Positions 48,494 to 60,471 of a stretch of DNA of 64,000 nt are shown one piece after another (position 1 is the first letter of the stretch; every line of letters starts with the position of its first letter). Under the pieces are notes generated by a model. That model was not told the origin of the DNA. It worked only from the letters and a program-made list of their open reading frames with translations, and did no database searches. The stretch comes from Microbotryomycetes sp. JL201 (lineage: Eukaryota > Basidiomycota > Microbotryomycetes), in contig JAQYUZ010000046.1 in NCBI GenBank assembly GCA_033819885.1, positions 1 to 64,000 of the forward strand. Direction: 5' to 3'. Position numbers and translations under genes: made by a program.

Positions 48494-50315
48494 TCACCTG
48501 AATCCTCGGAGACCGAGAACTCGTCTGACATCGTTCGTAAACCTCAGCGAGTCGAGCATCGGAAGGAGGTCGAGCAAGCATTCGTCATTTGGATCGTTTA
48601 TCCAGCCTTCGATCGGAATGCCGTTGGCTGTCGTGTGGGCGACATCAGTGCACGCCTTGACAAGCGGAAACAGTCTGCACGAACCCTGGTTGATCGCATA
48701 AGATACGGGCGAATTGTCGACGAGGCACACTCTGGACAAGTCTTGCTCGACGACGGTCAGGTCTTTGACGTATGCGCCATTGGCGTGGACGCAATCCTAA
48801 CGCACAACGTACGTCAGTCCAGGCATGACGGACGAACTGGCGATTATGACCCACGGATCTGAACAATCTTCCTGCCACCATGCCGCCGCTACCGTCACCG
48901 CCGTCGAGCCAGTCGATGACCGGATCTGCATATTCCGGCAACGACGCCGTGAAGATGATGACAGTGTACCAAGTAGATACCTGCAACACGACGTGCGGTT
49001 AAGAAAGATGTGAAACGCGTCAAAGGCCAGGAAAAGCGCCGACCTTTCTGAGAAAAAAGTCGACCCAAGGTCTCTTGTAGACCGTGTAAACCGTGCTTCT
49101 GCCGTCTAGAACGACTTCAACGACCCTAACTTTGAGTCCGGCGTTGCGTTTGCTGGGCGCGTATGGCCTCGAGGTCGAATGAATCAGAGTCTCGTCCAAG
49201 TCGAGCACAAGGGTTTTCGGCGTCATCCGTGGTGGTCGCGGCACCGACGCTGGCACCTGAGCTGATGGTAACGGTGATGATGACCTTGAGAGAGGTGTCG
49301 CGCGCTTGAGAAAGAATGCTGTTCGGGACAGTTTGTGCGTCATTGACGCCGACGCTGGCTTGGCAAGCGGTTTGCTCGGTTCGTCTGGATCAAATTGTTG
49401 AGTTGAGTTGCGCAGTGACACGAGCAATTCATCGGGTGATGTGTCTTGATCTACAGCTTCATCGTTAGTCGTTGTCGTTGCAGCAGGCATAGGCGCAGCA
49501 AGCAATGGAGCACTCGCGGCTAACCGTGGCGAAAGTGGCAGGCCGAGCAGAGCCAACAGTCGCCTCAGGAGCATATAGATTGACACCGACACTCGCACCG
49601 GCCATGATCTGCTGAGCGTATCCCGTCTCCATCGTCTTTGTTTGAGCGCCAATCGCCGCTCGCCTTCGTCCTCTGACTCGATGACTTTGGCCTCGTTGGG
49701 CTCGCCGGATACAGGCTCTGCCGTCTTTTCGGTGACACTGAGAGGGTCTTCCGGCACTGCCTTTGTCGGCTCTGTTGATGATGCTGAAGACGATGACAAG
49801 TCTGGTGACCACTCGTTTGAGCCATTCTCCTCATCTTGAACAACCGGTGGCTGCTTCGGCTCTTCTACCAGCACAGAGCTTCTCTGACTCGGTCTCCTAC
49901 TGATGGGTGTGGCAGGCGAAGCCGCATCGGTTTGCGAATAAGGCGGTGGCGCAGACAACGGTTGACTGATCGTTGCCAAGCTGACTCTGCTCGGCAGGGT
50001 CGACCTCGTTGCCGACAAGAACAGCGTGTCGTGGACATTGTTGTCGTCATCGTTACGAGTGCTTATCTGATTCGATGCGTGCGGGCCCTCGCGCAAGCTC
50101 AAGCTTGTGACTTGGTCGCGTGTGGCGGCGTTGTCGTTCGCATCTATTGTCGCACTGTGGTCTGCACCAGATGAAGCCGCTGCGGCGAGCTCGTCGACAT
50201 CTTTTTCGTCTCTGGTTGTTGTGGAGTGTTGCGTGGCTGCCTGTGACGGGTCGCCAAGCGCGTTGACGGGAGGTCGACTCGAGAACCACCGTGACACGGC
50301 CGTCAGCGTGTTCAT
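48494..50315 (-). CDS. Nem1/Dullard-type CTD phosphatase, lipin activator
   Basis: Four exons (50315-49044, 48980-48855, 48796-48685, 48627-48494) sum to 1,644 nt, or 547 residues. The HAD catalytic motif is LVLDLDETLIHST, where the two Asp of DLD are nucleophile and acid. Later motifs are TVYKRPWVDFFLRKV, WYTVIIFTASLPEYADPVIDWLD, RVCLVDNSPVSYAINQANGIPI and WINDPNDECLLDLLPMLDSL. This matches fungal Nem1, the catalytic half of the Nem1-Spo7 complex on the nuclear/ER membrane. That complex dephosphorylates lipin (Pah1) and so controls membrane versus fat synthesis. The long N-terminal region is disordered; a hydrophobic stretch near residues 245-275 (VSVSIYMLLRRLLALLGLPL) is the probable membrane anchor. 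Start ATG is at 50315. Confidence 0.93.
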
Positions 50316-50981
50316 GATGGCAAGTTGTGGACGCCGAGACGTTGAGCGTCTGATACCGAGTCAATGTGTTGCTCTTTAATGTGCTGGCGTGGTGTGTGGG
50401 TGGCGCAGGAGAGCGCGCGCGGGGCGAGGCCGAGACGACTACGCGCGCACAGTGTCGAACTGGCCGCAAGACGCCACTCGAGATGTCGGTCTAGGCTGCC
50501 GAAAGAGCGTGACAGCCAGTCTTGGATGGGTCGGGTGCCGTGCCGGCGCTGCGTCGCCGCTGTCGCCCAACCACCGGCGCCGAACGGTCACTCGCTACAG
50601 ACGACGGGCGCGCGCGTACTGGTACCAGACCCTTGCGTGTCGAGACCTGCAAGCCGACTGCAGTCGTGCAAGGGCGCGTTCCCGTGTACGACGCTGCGAT
50701 TCAAGAGGAGCGTTCGTCGTAACTTTTGGACGTCACTTTCTGCGGGGAATTTGTACCCAGTCACAGGCGCGTTCACAACAACGCGCACCTTCTTCGTTCA
50801 CCCCAACAATCAAACCCTGCATTTCGTCAAAATTCGGTGTATCAAGGCCATTGAGCCCCGTGCTGCGTGTCCCAACCAGATAATGACAACCACACTGCGG
50901 GCAACACGCAGGACCGAGGCCGCTCCACTTTCTAATCAGACCAAACCAACGTTTGACCGACAATGTCTACGGGGAGCGATT
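50316..50981. other. Intergenic, phosphatase promoter region
   Basis: About 0.67 kb between the Nem1-like start and the stop of the histone-chaperone gene, both on the minus strand. Frames are open on several strands, but none carries a motif. It is GC-rich near 50400-50460. Confidence 0.45.
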
Positions 50982-52151
50982 CTACTTTTTGCCATTCTTC
51001 TTTGAGCGCTTCTTTGGCCGTTCATCTTCGTCACTCTGCAGATCAATCTCTTTGTTGAGGTCACCATCAGAGTCGTCCTCGTCATCCTCGTCAAAAGACA
51101 AGCCTTCGTCGTCAGAGTCGACCTCGACCAAATTGGCGGCGTACCTGGGCGCAATGCGAGAACACAAGTCAAAAAGCCGCAACATGGGAAACGAACAGCA
51201 CAGATCGCGAAGCAACTGACTCTGTGGCATGTGCCCACCATTCGAGCAACGTCTCTGCCATTCCCAAATCGTCTTCGCCCTCACTCGACTTGTCAAACAG
51301 GTAAAAGAACGAGCCCGGTCCCGCAAACTCGTCGAATTCTTCAGCCTCTGTCATGTCTTGCCTGGGTGCCTTCTTGGTCAAGTCGTGTTCGGCAGACGTC
51401 CACGTCGGTGCTTGGCACGGTTCCAAGTAGATCGGAGCCTCGAGGTCATACGCCGCCGGCTCGACAAAGTCTTCGGGCTTGGACGAAGGTGAGACGGTGA
51501 ACGTGCGCTTGAGTTCGGTCTCTTTGAATGAAGGGTTTTTTGAGCCAAACGTCTGTCAATCAAAGAGTCGTCAGCTCATGCGTGTCTAGCCCACGATATG
51601 GGCGAACGATTCCGCATGCACGCATGCCCTTTAAACTGACCATGACAAAGTCAAACGTGCGGGGATCCTTTTCATCGTGTTCGATCCACACGTTCGTGCA
51701 GTGGGTCAATGCGGCCTCGTCAACAGGGTCGACAAACTGTGCCGTTTGGCGACAGTTGCGCAAGGCCGTCAACCAAAACTGCTTGATTTTCTTTGCAGAT
51801 TCGGATCGAGCTTTAAAGATGGGTTTCTGCGCTTTGATTTTGGCTTGGTCTGCGCGGACATTGGGACAGTCACCCAGTTTTGGTCAGCAGTGCGAAATGT
51901 GTGCGAGAACGCGCGGCAGTGGGGAGGGTGCATTGCGGCACGACGCCGGATTGTGCAAGCATTGCAGAGCAGCACAACGGCACCCTGACTACCCAGATGG
52001 ACACAAAGAGAGCGAGTCTCGGCCGCGGGACGAGCTTACAGACTTCAAAATGCGTCTTTGCCAGATCGTTCAGCTGCTGCTCAAACTCGGCAGCCTGGTC
52101 GCCAAAGCTGGCTTTGAGAATTTGAATGCGCTCGACACCTTCAGAAGACAT
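50982..52151 (-). CDS. SET/Vps75-type nucleosome assembly protein
   Basis: Four exons (52151-52040, 51849-51641, 51552-51221, 51144-50982) sum to 816 nt, or 271 residues. The N-terminal helix (IQILKASFGDQAAEFEQQLN) is the dimerisation coiled coil of the NAP fold, joined to YQAKIKAQKPIF. The earmuff domain includes IKQFWLTALRN, DPRTFDFVM and FTVSPSS, then FFYLFD. The tail is very acidic (DSDDEGLSFDEDDEDDSDGD) and ends in a basic KKRSKKNGKK that could be a nuclear signal. Proteins of this type bind H3-H4 or H2A-H2B and assist histone acetylation (Vps75 with Rtt109) or deposition. Length suits SET/Vps75 better than the longer Nap1. Intron 1 is about 190 nt. It is divergent from the Chk1 gene. 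Confidence 0.88.
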
Positions 52152-52411
52152 GGCACGAGAAGGCTCGGGTCGAGGTGGGTGTAAAGAACGAGAGGATACA
52201 GTTCGCCGGAGAACGTTCCCAGGCCCGCTTGGCTCCTGTGATCAACAGTAGCTGTGCACTGAAACGCTGCATACGCGGTATCCTGTTTCCTTCTTAGTTT
52301 GAGCCACGTCATCTGAAATTTTATGACAAGCGGGGACACCCCCTGTCTCGGCGGACGCGCGACTGGTTTCTTGCGAAGCGCGGCGTCCATGAGCATGTGC
52401 GTGTGCGCGGC
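52152..52411. promoter_or_regulatory. Divergent promoter of histone chaperone and Chk1
   Basis: A 260-bp spacer separates the two start codons. The pair encodes a chromatin assembly factor and a DNA-damage kinase, so shared cell-cycle control is possible. I did not find an MCB-type ACGCGT element in the spacer. Confidence 0.4.
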
Positions 52412-54626
52412 ATGGCCACGATGATGCCGCCGCCTGCCGCGTCTGCGCCAAAGATGTCATCGACGCGGGCAACAGCGAGCGGGCGTCAGCGTGTGACAGT
52501 GCACGGCTACACGACGCGCGAGCAGCTCGGCGCCGGCGGCAACGCGACAGTGTACCGTGCAAAGGCCAACGACGGACAGCTGGCAGCGATCAAAGTCATT
52601 GCGTTCGAACACGCAGACTCGAAGCAGGCAGAGCACAAATGGAAGCTCGTCGTGCGCGAAGTAAAGATTCACGAGACGTTGAAACACGCAAACCTGCTCG
52701 AGTTTATAGCAGGAGAGCCACGAGAACGCCACGGTGTGTGGCCAAAGGGAATGTATCTCGTCATGCAGCTCGGTCAGCTACCACAACACGCACGTGGAGT
52801 CCGGCAGCCTCTGATACCACCGAACGTGCACTTCTCTGCAGCTGATGGTGGCGATTTGTTTGACAAGATCAGTGAGCGCTCATTGCCCCTCGACTTTCAT
52901 TCTCGACAGCTCATCTGACCGTTCGCGCAGCACCCGACGTCGGCATCGACGAAGACATTGCCCATTTGTACTTTACACAGCTCGTCTCGGCCCTCGTGAG
53001 CACACTCACCAGGACACCGAGATCTTGCCTGACGAACATTTGTCGCAGAAATATCTCGGCAAGCACGGCATCTGCCACCGCGACATTAAACCCGAAAATT
53101 GCCTCTTGACCGGCAACGGTGAGCCGCCACAAACTTGCACGAAACCGAATTACCTGCCTGACACGTCATCAACAGGTAATCTACTCGTCTCGGACTTTGG
53201 ACTCGCGACTGTCTTCAAAATGAAAGGCCAGACAAGGCTGCTCAAAGACAGGTGCGGCAGCCCGCCATACGGTCAGCGTTCCCGTTCTATTTGTTCGAGT
53301 TTGGACGAGCGTTGACCCTCAAAAGCGCTACAGCGGCCCCAGAAGTGTGTCGCAACCGAAATAATCCTCAATAAATACATCGTTCTGACCGAAACGTACA
53401 CAGCTGGCACATTCGGCCCCCTACGCTGCTGAACCTATCGACGTGTGGAGCGCAGGAGTTTTGCTGTTTACTCTGCTCGTAGGAAGTGAGTGAACGACAG
53501 GATGACTACAAATTGGCGTCAGCCGTTCTCACGACTCAGCATCCAGACACGCCCTGGGACGAACCAACCCGGAACTCGCCAGAATTTGCAGCATTCCTGG
53601 ATCGATCCTTGCTGAAGACGGAACCGTGGAACAAGATCAACAAGGGTCTGCTCAGTGAGCTGTGGTATCATTGTCCGGCCTCGCTCTCGCTTACCCGCCT
53701 CCTCGCCAGGATTCTTACTTCGACTCTTGGAAGTTGACGCGGGCCAACGAGCCACAATACACGACATTGAGCGCGAAGATTGGTTCAGACAGTGCGCAGA
53801 GCGTCGAGGTACATGCACGCTCGCTCTGATAATCTTGCCGCTGCCCCGCAGACACAACCCGCTCGTCGGAGAAGACGGCCAATGCACAGATGGTCACGAC
53901 ATTTTCAGAAGGATGGCACGTTCTCTGCAACAGTACGGACTTCTTGGTGCACCTACCGAGGTGTTCCAGGACGTGTCAGTATTGCAGTGTGTTGGACCGT
54001 CTTGAAAATGGTAGCTGAGACCATCACGTTTGCAGCATGTCACACCCCACACCGCAGCAGGCCATGTCGCAGCGAGGATTGGATCCGAACGCCTCTTTCG
54101 TGTCATCGCTCAGGCTCTATGTACGTGTTTGACCGTCCGTCACCTGACCTCGCAGCAATTGCTGAACGGGCCGCCTCGCGATGTCTAGTCGAAACTATCA
54201 ATGGCACCAACTCAGAGAACGAATCCAAACTTGACGCGCTTTTTCACTGCGAAACCGATGCACGCATTCTTGCACGACCTGACTGCGACGTTGACGAATT
54301 TGAACGTGCCGCACCAGACTATTACCACGCCTGCAGCGGCATTCCTCGCGCGCGTCAGGATCACGACGCTCGATTCGCGCGGCCAGGACCTGCTCGGCAG
54401 TATCACGATATCTGAATCAATCTTGCCAGACCATCCCGAGGATCTTTCTCAAGCCGTTCAGGAAATGGACGTAGACGAGGACGACGACTCGACGACTAGA
54501 TCCGGCCAGGGCACGAAAGGATTCGACATTGTCATGTGGAGAAAGTCTGCAGACCCACTAGAACTGAAACGACTCTGGATCAAGATCGTCAAGAACTTGC
54601 CATCAGATTGCGTTTTCGCCACTTGA
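52412..54626 (+). CDS. CHK1: Checkpoint kinase Chk1
   Basis: A multi-exon Ser/Thr kinase. Motifs in order: Gly-loop LGAGGNATVYRA, ATP-site Lys in LAAIKVIAF, MYLVMQLADGGDLFDKI, DEDIAHLYFTQLVSAL, catalytic HRDIKPENCLLT, VSDFGLATVFK, CGSPPY followed by APE, IDVWSAGVLLFTLLVGNTPWDEP, EPWNKINKG, and LLEVDAGQRATIHDI. The C-terminal exon (from about 54190) has the Chk1-specific regulatory features LTRFFTAKP and FDIVMWRKSADPLELKRLW, with stop TGA at 54624-54626. Chk1 halts the cell cycle after DNA damage or blocked replication. At least nine short introns split the kinase domain. The segment from 53810 to 54060 is unresolved: two frames are open and I could not choose the splicing. Exon 1 is 52412-52772. 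Confidence 0.92.
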
Positions 54627-54755
54627 GTACAGTTTCCGGTTGTGTTTCGTCGTTCATGGTCCCGAGTCGAGCTCTGTTCTTTTTCTTGTTGCTGTGTTAT
54701 TCTAACATTCCGAAACTGCATTGCATGACTACTTCGCCTTTTGGTTTCCGCGGAT

Positions 54756-56922
54756 TCACCACATAGTCGACCTCATTTCAGATACCGGCAAGCTCATTCT
54801 TCTCATGCTTTGCCTCAAATCGTCCCTCCCGCTCAACAAGACCGAATCAGTCATGCTTCTCTTTCGTCTACGTGACATTACCGATTCGGCCGCTGGTACG
54901 ATCGAATTATGACGTTCAGAACGTGGTGGTAGAGTGACGGTCAACTTGTCGTCTGACGAACCGTCCTGTTCCAAATCGACTCCGACGAATGCACTGCCAA
55001 AGTCCGCTCTACCATCTCTGTCGTCAATCTTGCACAACCCGGTCTGTAACTTTCTTCGAACGAGTCGTGGTAAACTGTCGATAAACTCGATCGATCTCTT
55101 TCGAACCCGTCCTTGATCTACAACCTGACCATAAAACGACTTTGAAAATAAGTCTGATGGTTGGTTATTTTGGAATGGTCGTGCACCGAGTAATGGTTTG
55201 GCTTGATCGATCATGTCTCGAGGGCCAGGTAACGTTCTAGGTTTGTCGACCCGTGTGAGCGTAGGCGATGAATCTTGTCCAGTGACGGTTGAATGAATCT
55301 GATAAGGTGACAAGGACTTGTTCGACAGCGCTGTATCGCTGCGACTTTGCTGGCTGACATCGCTCGTCACGGTAATCCTGTAAGGTTTTTTGACGTTCGA
55401 GTCGAAGGGAAGCGGAGCGAGTGCGGCGTGCCTTGATGGCGCCAAGACTTTTCCATTTTGGACTACTGTTGGACCATTTAATGTGGCGAGGGACGAGATC
55501 AGTCCTTCAGAGAATCCGGTCCAACGCTTCGGGCCCGCCGAGTGACGTCGAGAAGGAATGTTCGACTGCACAAAACAAGCATTTTTGAAGTCTGCCCTGC
55601 CAGAGCTTTGTGTTTTGGGTGGAGGAGAGGCTTTCACGTGAGACAGTTGCGGGTCGTAGTAATTGATGTGAGGAAGAGGACCAGGGTCGGCGTTGGCGAC
55701 AATCGACGATGACGAACTTTCTTTGACCGCCACTTGGCGGACGTGTCGACACTCGAGCCGACATGGTGATTGTTGAGATTTCAAAGGTCGGATCGCTCCA
55801 CCTTGCGTCGCTTCTTGCTCTGGACTCTTGGCGTGTTTCATCGTCAACCTCAAACCCGTTCTGGTTCCTCCAGGGCTGATGTGGATATCGTCTTGTGGTG
55901 CTTTGCCGACGTTTGCGGGCGACGTGTTGGCTGGAAGCACCTTGACAGGTACAGCTCTCATGCCCCTGTGCTTTTTCTTCAGAGGCGAGGAACAATTCGT
56001 ACTGGCGTCTACTTGCCCGACCATGACCTTTTTGGTTTTGATCGTCTCTGTTCGTTTCGGCGGTTCAACAACCAAGTCTCCCTCGTACGGACCGCGCAAT
56101 ACGCTCCGATCCGTCAAGCTCAATTCGCCGTAGCCTTCTGCTCCTGGTGGAATGCACAAATGAATGAAATCGGGTCCAAAGACCGGCACGAGCTGTTTGG
56201 TGTTCCAGAGAAACTAATCAGCTTTTGGACGTATCAAGAAGAAGGCAAGGATTGCACCTCGTAGCGGATTGTCCAGGCGATTCGGCGGGAGAGATCGAGT
56301 GCGATCCTGTAAGGCAACCACGTGCCTTGAACTCTCAAAGATCCCCCCTTGACTTTGCGAACCAGGCTCACGACTGTCACACAATGTCACCGTTCACTGT
56401 GAGCGAAACAGTGAGAAAGAAAGACTCACGCTCAGGCTCAGTCTCGATCAACCTGGCCATGTCGGCTTTCGCATTCTTGCCAACAGCCTTGAGGATGCTC
56501 GTGAACAAAATACTCCGGTTCTCAGTGTCGAGCAAAACGGTCTGACGATTCACGTTAATCTCTGCGACAGGGACTGTAGCAGCTAGACAGTCAGCACGTT
56601 CCTGAATGCGCACGCGGTTAAAAACAAAAGACTGGCTGTATCCTCGCTCGTCAGACGACGTTGGCTATCAAAAGGCGCACATAGTCGAGTGAGCTTGAGC
56701 TGATGAAGATGTGAAAGGTACGGTACAGACTCTTCTTACGTATGAAGCATGCTTGACCTTGCGGTCTGTCTTGAAAAAGCTGAACTGTTTTTTGGCACGG
56801 CTCGTCCCGTTTGAAGCGTCAAAAGATGTAGCATGATTTGTTGACGATGAGCTCGCTTCCTTGTGATGCTGCACATTAATGTACGGCGCTAGGAGCTCAG
56901 GTTGCGCGAGCTTTTGCTCCAT
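54756..56922 (-). CDS. APSES/KilA-N DNA-binding protein, Xbp1-like
   Basis: Four exons (56922-56740, 56664-56430, 56373-56258, 56192-54756) sum to 1,971 nt, or 656 residues. Across the exon joins, the N-terminal third forms an APSES (KilA-N-like) fold: VAEINVNRQTVLLDTENRSI, SILKAVGKNAKADMARLIE, then VKGGSLRVQGTWLPYRIALD, LSRRIAWTIRYELVPVFGPD and FIHLCIPPG. The GTW-P-IAL-LARR-W pattern places it nearer to Xbp1-type repressors than to Swi4/Mbp1. No ankyrin repeats follow. The remaining 430 residues are Ser/Pro-rich with basic patches (RRRKRS, RLVRRKLQ). It is expected to be a nuclear regulator, in related fungi linked to stress or stationary phase. It is convergent with Chk1, 129 bp apart. The start at 56922 is uncertain because the frame is open upstream. 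Confidence 0.85.
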
Positions 56923-57265
56923 CTCTCGCGCATTGACGAGGGCAGCAATCGCCGACTCGAGCGGTTGCAGCGAGACTGCAATGGCAAGGGAGGCCTTGTC
57001 CAGCAGGTGAGCTCGTATAGCCCTGACTCGCCGTTGGAACGTCAGTGAGGAGCAGCGTCGAGCGATTTGCCGACCAGAAAACCCGACATCAGTCCTCGGA
57101 TCCAACCTCCTGAGCGCAGTTGGCGAATTCGCCGTGTCCGTACAACAGGAGAAACGTAATCATCAGCTTTACAAAAAAAAAAAAGAAACAAAGAACGGTT
57201 ACAACGACTGGTCCGAAGAAGAGAGCATCCGAATGTAGAGAAAGGGCAAAGGCGACACAACGTCT
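56923..57265. other. Intergenic, APSES gene upstream region
   Basis: A 343-bp stretch between two minus-strand genes. The APSES frame stays open upstream to about 57105 without an ATG, so part of this may be 5' UTR or a missed exon. An A11-12 run sits near 57173-57184. Confidence 0.4.
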
Positions 57266-58685
57266 TTACAACTTTTCCTTGACCTTTTCGAGCACATTGA
57301 CGTCACCTGCTCCACCTTCATCTTTGATCTCTCTTCCTTCTTGCTCGTCTACGACGACGAAACTGTCCGCTCCATCCGTCGAACGACCATCGTCCGACGT
57401 CGCGACAGAATCTGTGGGCGACTTTGTCGCTGTCGACGACGACGGGTCTCGGTTTGCTGGCGCGAGACCAGCGTGCCTAAAAATGAAGTCGGCAATGATT
57501 TGGAAATATGTCGGCTGTACACAAGTGTCATCTATACTCGCAACCATGTCAGGATTCCTTGAAACTCGACAAACAAAGCGAGCTAACGTACTATGAGTAC
57601 CATGAGGAAAGGTCCGCCACTCCTTGTCTTTGCTCGGGCAAATCTTGTGCAACTCGACCATGTGGGCCGGCGGAATCAATTCGTCGCGTTCACCGCCAAG
57701 GAACAGGACTGGAAGGGACGACGGAAACGTGCGAATGCAGTCTTCTGATGGCCAGATCTGGTGCAGTAGAAACATGAAAGGGGACAGGTATGGCATGATG
57801 GTCGGTACCAGCTTTGGCTGAAACGACGTCCCAAATCAGTGCTTGCTGTTCAACAAGGAGCTGTTGACCCAGCTTACCAGCGATAGGAACGTGTTTTCGA
57901 CGATCAAGCCACGTATCTGTTCATGCATACGTCAGAAGCAACATCCTTGATTTGTGGCTCAGTCAGTGAGCCCTGTGCGCACCCGGTTTGCGTTTCGGCT
58001 CGCCAGATGAATGGCGACTGCTCCTCCAATGCTTTGACCGTACAGAAAGATATTCGTCTTTTCCAGCTCTGGATGTGACAAGATGTAATCTAGTGCCGTC
58101 TGGGCATCGAGCTTGAGTCCCTTTTCGTTTGCTCTGGAAGCGTGGTAGCGTGAGTGTAAAGCCGAGCAAGCACAAGCAGGCGGACTTACGTTCCCTCGCT
58201 AAGGCCGTACCTGGATCCGATCGCGATCGTCAGCATGTTTGCGACCGAGTGGCGAACTGACGCGCTGCGATGGCCACTGACCCCCTGTAGCTGAGAGCAA
58301 ACACGTTGCAGCGCATGTTGAACCAGAACACTTTGGCGATCGGTAGTCTGTGACCGACGTTGCCTGCGTTTGCGTGCAGCAAGAGCACGGTCGGCCTCGC
58401 TTGTGGCCTCGCCGTCGGGTCGTCGTCGTTCAGAGGACGTTTGATTAGGTAAGCGTGCAAGCGGACGCCGTCTGGAGTCGTCAAGTTGACTTGTTCGTAA
58501 GGCATCTCGAACTCGTCGGGCGTAGGCACGTGCGTGCGCGAGTCTTGGGGCATGTAGCTCGGGTAGATCAGCAGTGACTGGAACGAGTACAGCAGCGCGC
58601 CGCAGCACCCGACAGACACCAGAACGGCAGCTCCAGTCCATTTGACGACTGTCGATGCATCAGGCAGCCACGCACGCAGCGTCAT
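57266..58685 (-). CDS. Bem46/ABHD13-like alpha/beta hydrolase
   Basis: Starts at ATG 58685 (MTLRAWLPD) and ends with TAA at 57268-57266. An N-terminal transmembrane anchor (AAVLVSVGCCGALLYSFQSL) is followed by the family entry LLIYPSYMPQDSRTHVPTP. The hydrolase fold shows VLLLHANAGNVGHRLPIAKVF, the nucleophile elbow YGQSIGGAVAIHLA (Ser), VENTFLSLPKLVPTIMPYL, LFLGGERDELIPPAHM (Asp) and FPHGTHNDTC (His). The triad is therefore complete. The Bem46 group is linked to cell polarity and to acyl-protein or lipid hydrolysis at the ER or plasma membrane; the substrate is unproven. The C-terminal ~60 residues are Ser/Thr/Asp-rich. Several 50-70-nt introns interrupt the gene; those around YRG/YGL, GT/AN, NR/IR, SL/PK and the catalytic His were solved by frame. 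Confidence 0.9.
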
Positions 58686-58796
58686 CGCGCGGACAAGAGC
58701 GGGAGCGAAAGCACCTGCGTGCTGTAGATTTTCATCATATCAAGATTCAAAGTAATCCAAGCAATACGATAGCAACATCCCGAAGACAAGGCATCC

Positions 58797-60471
58797 TCAA
58801 GCGCACTGTAGGCTCGCCTGTGCTGGCGCCACAAGAGCGCGAACGAGCGCCAACACCTGACTCTCAATCGACAGCAAAGACACGGGAATATTCTCAGTCG
58901 CCTGTTGAACAAGCAAGCAGCCGACACTCTTGACTGAAAGGTTGTCGGCATCGAGCTGAGTGCCTTGGACAATGAACGAGTTGGTCGAACCAGAATTTGC
59001 GCCAAACGCGACCTGCACGAGAGCAATGTCAGCGCACACTGCAGTGATAGTAAGCAGAAAAAAACAAAAAAAAAAACTTAAAAAAAAAAAAACTGACAGG
59101 ATGCATCAAGTACGTGTCAATGAGGATTTGAGCAGCTTCGGCAAGCTGATAGATTGTCCTGAGTAAGCCGCACTGATAAAGGCTGAAGCACGAGAATCGA
59201 ATGCTTACAGTCAAGCCCGTGGCGCGCCTGTACCATTTTCCGTCAGAGCTCAGAGGCAATCGCTCTGGTACTTTGACAAAGCTCGAACCCTGGGGCTGAA
59301 TGCCGAAAGCCGTGTGAACCTTGGCCAGTGTTGGAGTCTCTTGCAGTCCATCAGCTCCGGTCGACATCATACTGGTCCAAACCAGGTTTTGAGCGCCATA
59401 GAATAAGAGTTGAGAGACAGCAAGCTGCAACAAATCAATGCATCAGCAGAGATGGCAAAAGGTTGATCCACCAAGCTCACTCAAGAGCATTGAGGATTCG
59501 TCGCGATGCAGTCATTGTACTGTTGAAACCTTGACTCTGATCACAGCAAGGAAGGAGGGAGGCTGTCAGCCGCAATGTCCTTCCCGGTAGCAACCAAACG
59601 CACGTCCGACAAAAGTCGGCCCAAAATTGCCGGCGTTGAACGCGTTCGCAGTAGCAATTCGCTGTGCCCACATGCTCGCGTTGAAAGTTCGAGTGTTACC
59701 GTCAGGACGGAAGAATGAATCTGCAATCACGAGCCAAGGTCGTAAGCGCGTTCAAAGCTGTGCAGCTCCGGGATTCACTGCTTGCCAAGACGACTGACCA
59801 GTGTGCGCCAGCGACCCATCGTGTTCGAACTTGTTATGCGATTCTTGTGAGAACAGACCAGGAACTGTTCCACCCAGCAAAGTTGATACAAGACTGCTCG
59901 TCCTCGAATCCGTGCCGCCAATTGACATTTTCAAGGTAGAGAGGTCCGTCATGCCCTTGAACGACAAGGCAACGAGCAGACCAGCGAGATCGGGAGCGAA
60001 TCCAAACATTTCTTGCATAGCCCACAGCAGCTCGCCGACGTCCGTGATGCCGGAACGGGAGATGTAGCCAAAGTTGGCGAGCGCGTTCAAGCCCGGGCAG
60101 CCTCCTGTTGACTGGACCGAGCAAAAGTCAGCTTGAGCTGTATCGGAAAGTGATGAAGCTAAACTCGACCTTCCTCGCTGTGACCCAGCTGGCGGGTCTT
60201 GATAAGGGTGGTCGGCATCCGGAATCGCCACTCGACCGGTCGTGGGCGAACCAGGGTAGATAACGCGCACAGGCTGCAACAAGCCGGGGATTGTGATGGT
60301 CGGAAGGTCTAGAAAAGGGTCGGTGGCAGATTGGCGCTCGGTCAAGTTGTTGAACGAACGAATCGGGCCACGGGAAAGATTGACGGGTGACGAGCGAGTG
60401 GCAAAAGACGGGAAGGCGAGAGTGGTGGTGCTCAATGCAAACAGTAGAAAGGCGGTAAAAGGGTTTCGCAT
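58797..60471 (-). pseudogene. Chloroperoxidase/peroxygenase-family gene, frame interrupted
   Basis: The start at 60471 reads MRNPFTAFLLFALSTTTLAF, a signal peptide. The heme-thiolate peroxidase motifs follow: CPGLNALANFGYISRSG, whose Cys is the proximal heme ligand, and HNKFEHDGSLAHT joined to DSFFRPDGNTRTFNAS, giving the EHD acid motif. The next exons read QYNDCIATNPQCS and LAVSQLLFYGAQNL, and the last (59012-58797) reads VAFGANSGSTNSFI. Such secreted enzymes halogenate or oxygenate organic compounds with hydrogen peroxide. In the frame demanded by both flanking exons, the codon before the donor at 59480 is TGA (59483-59481). The intron near 59208-59160 also fits poorly. Either the copy is decaying, splicing is unusual, or the assembly holds an error. 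The family is certain; the intact state is not. Confidence 0.72.

Noticed and set aside
53780-54415. 211-codon frame over the Chk1 3' half
   Set aside because: It lacks kinase or other motifs, while the competing frames rebuild the Chk1 C-terminal features.
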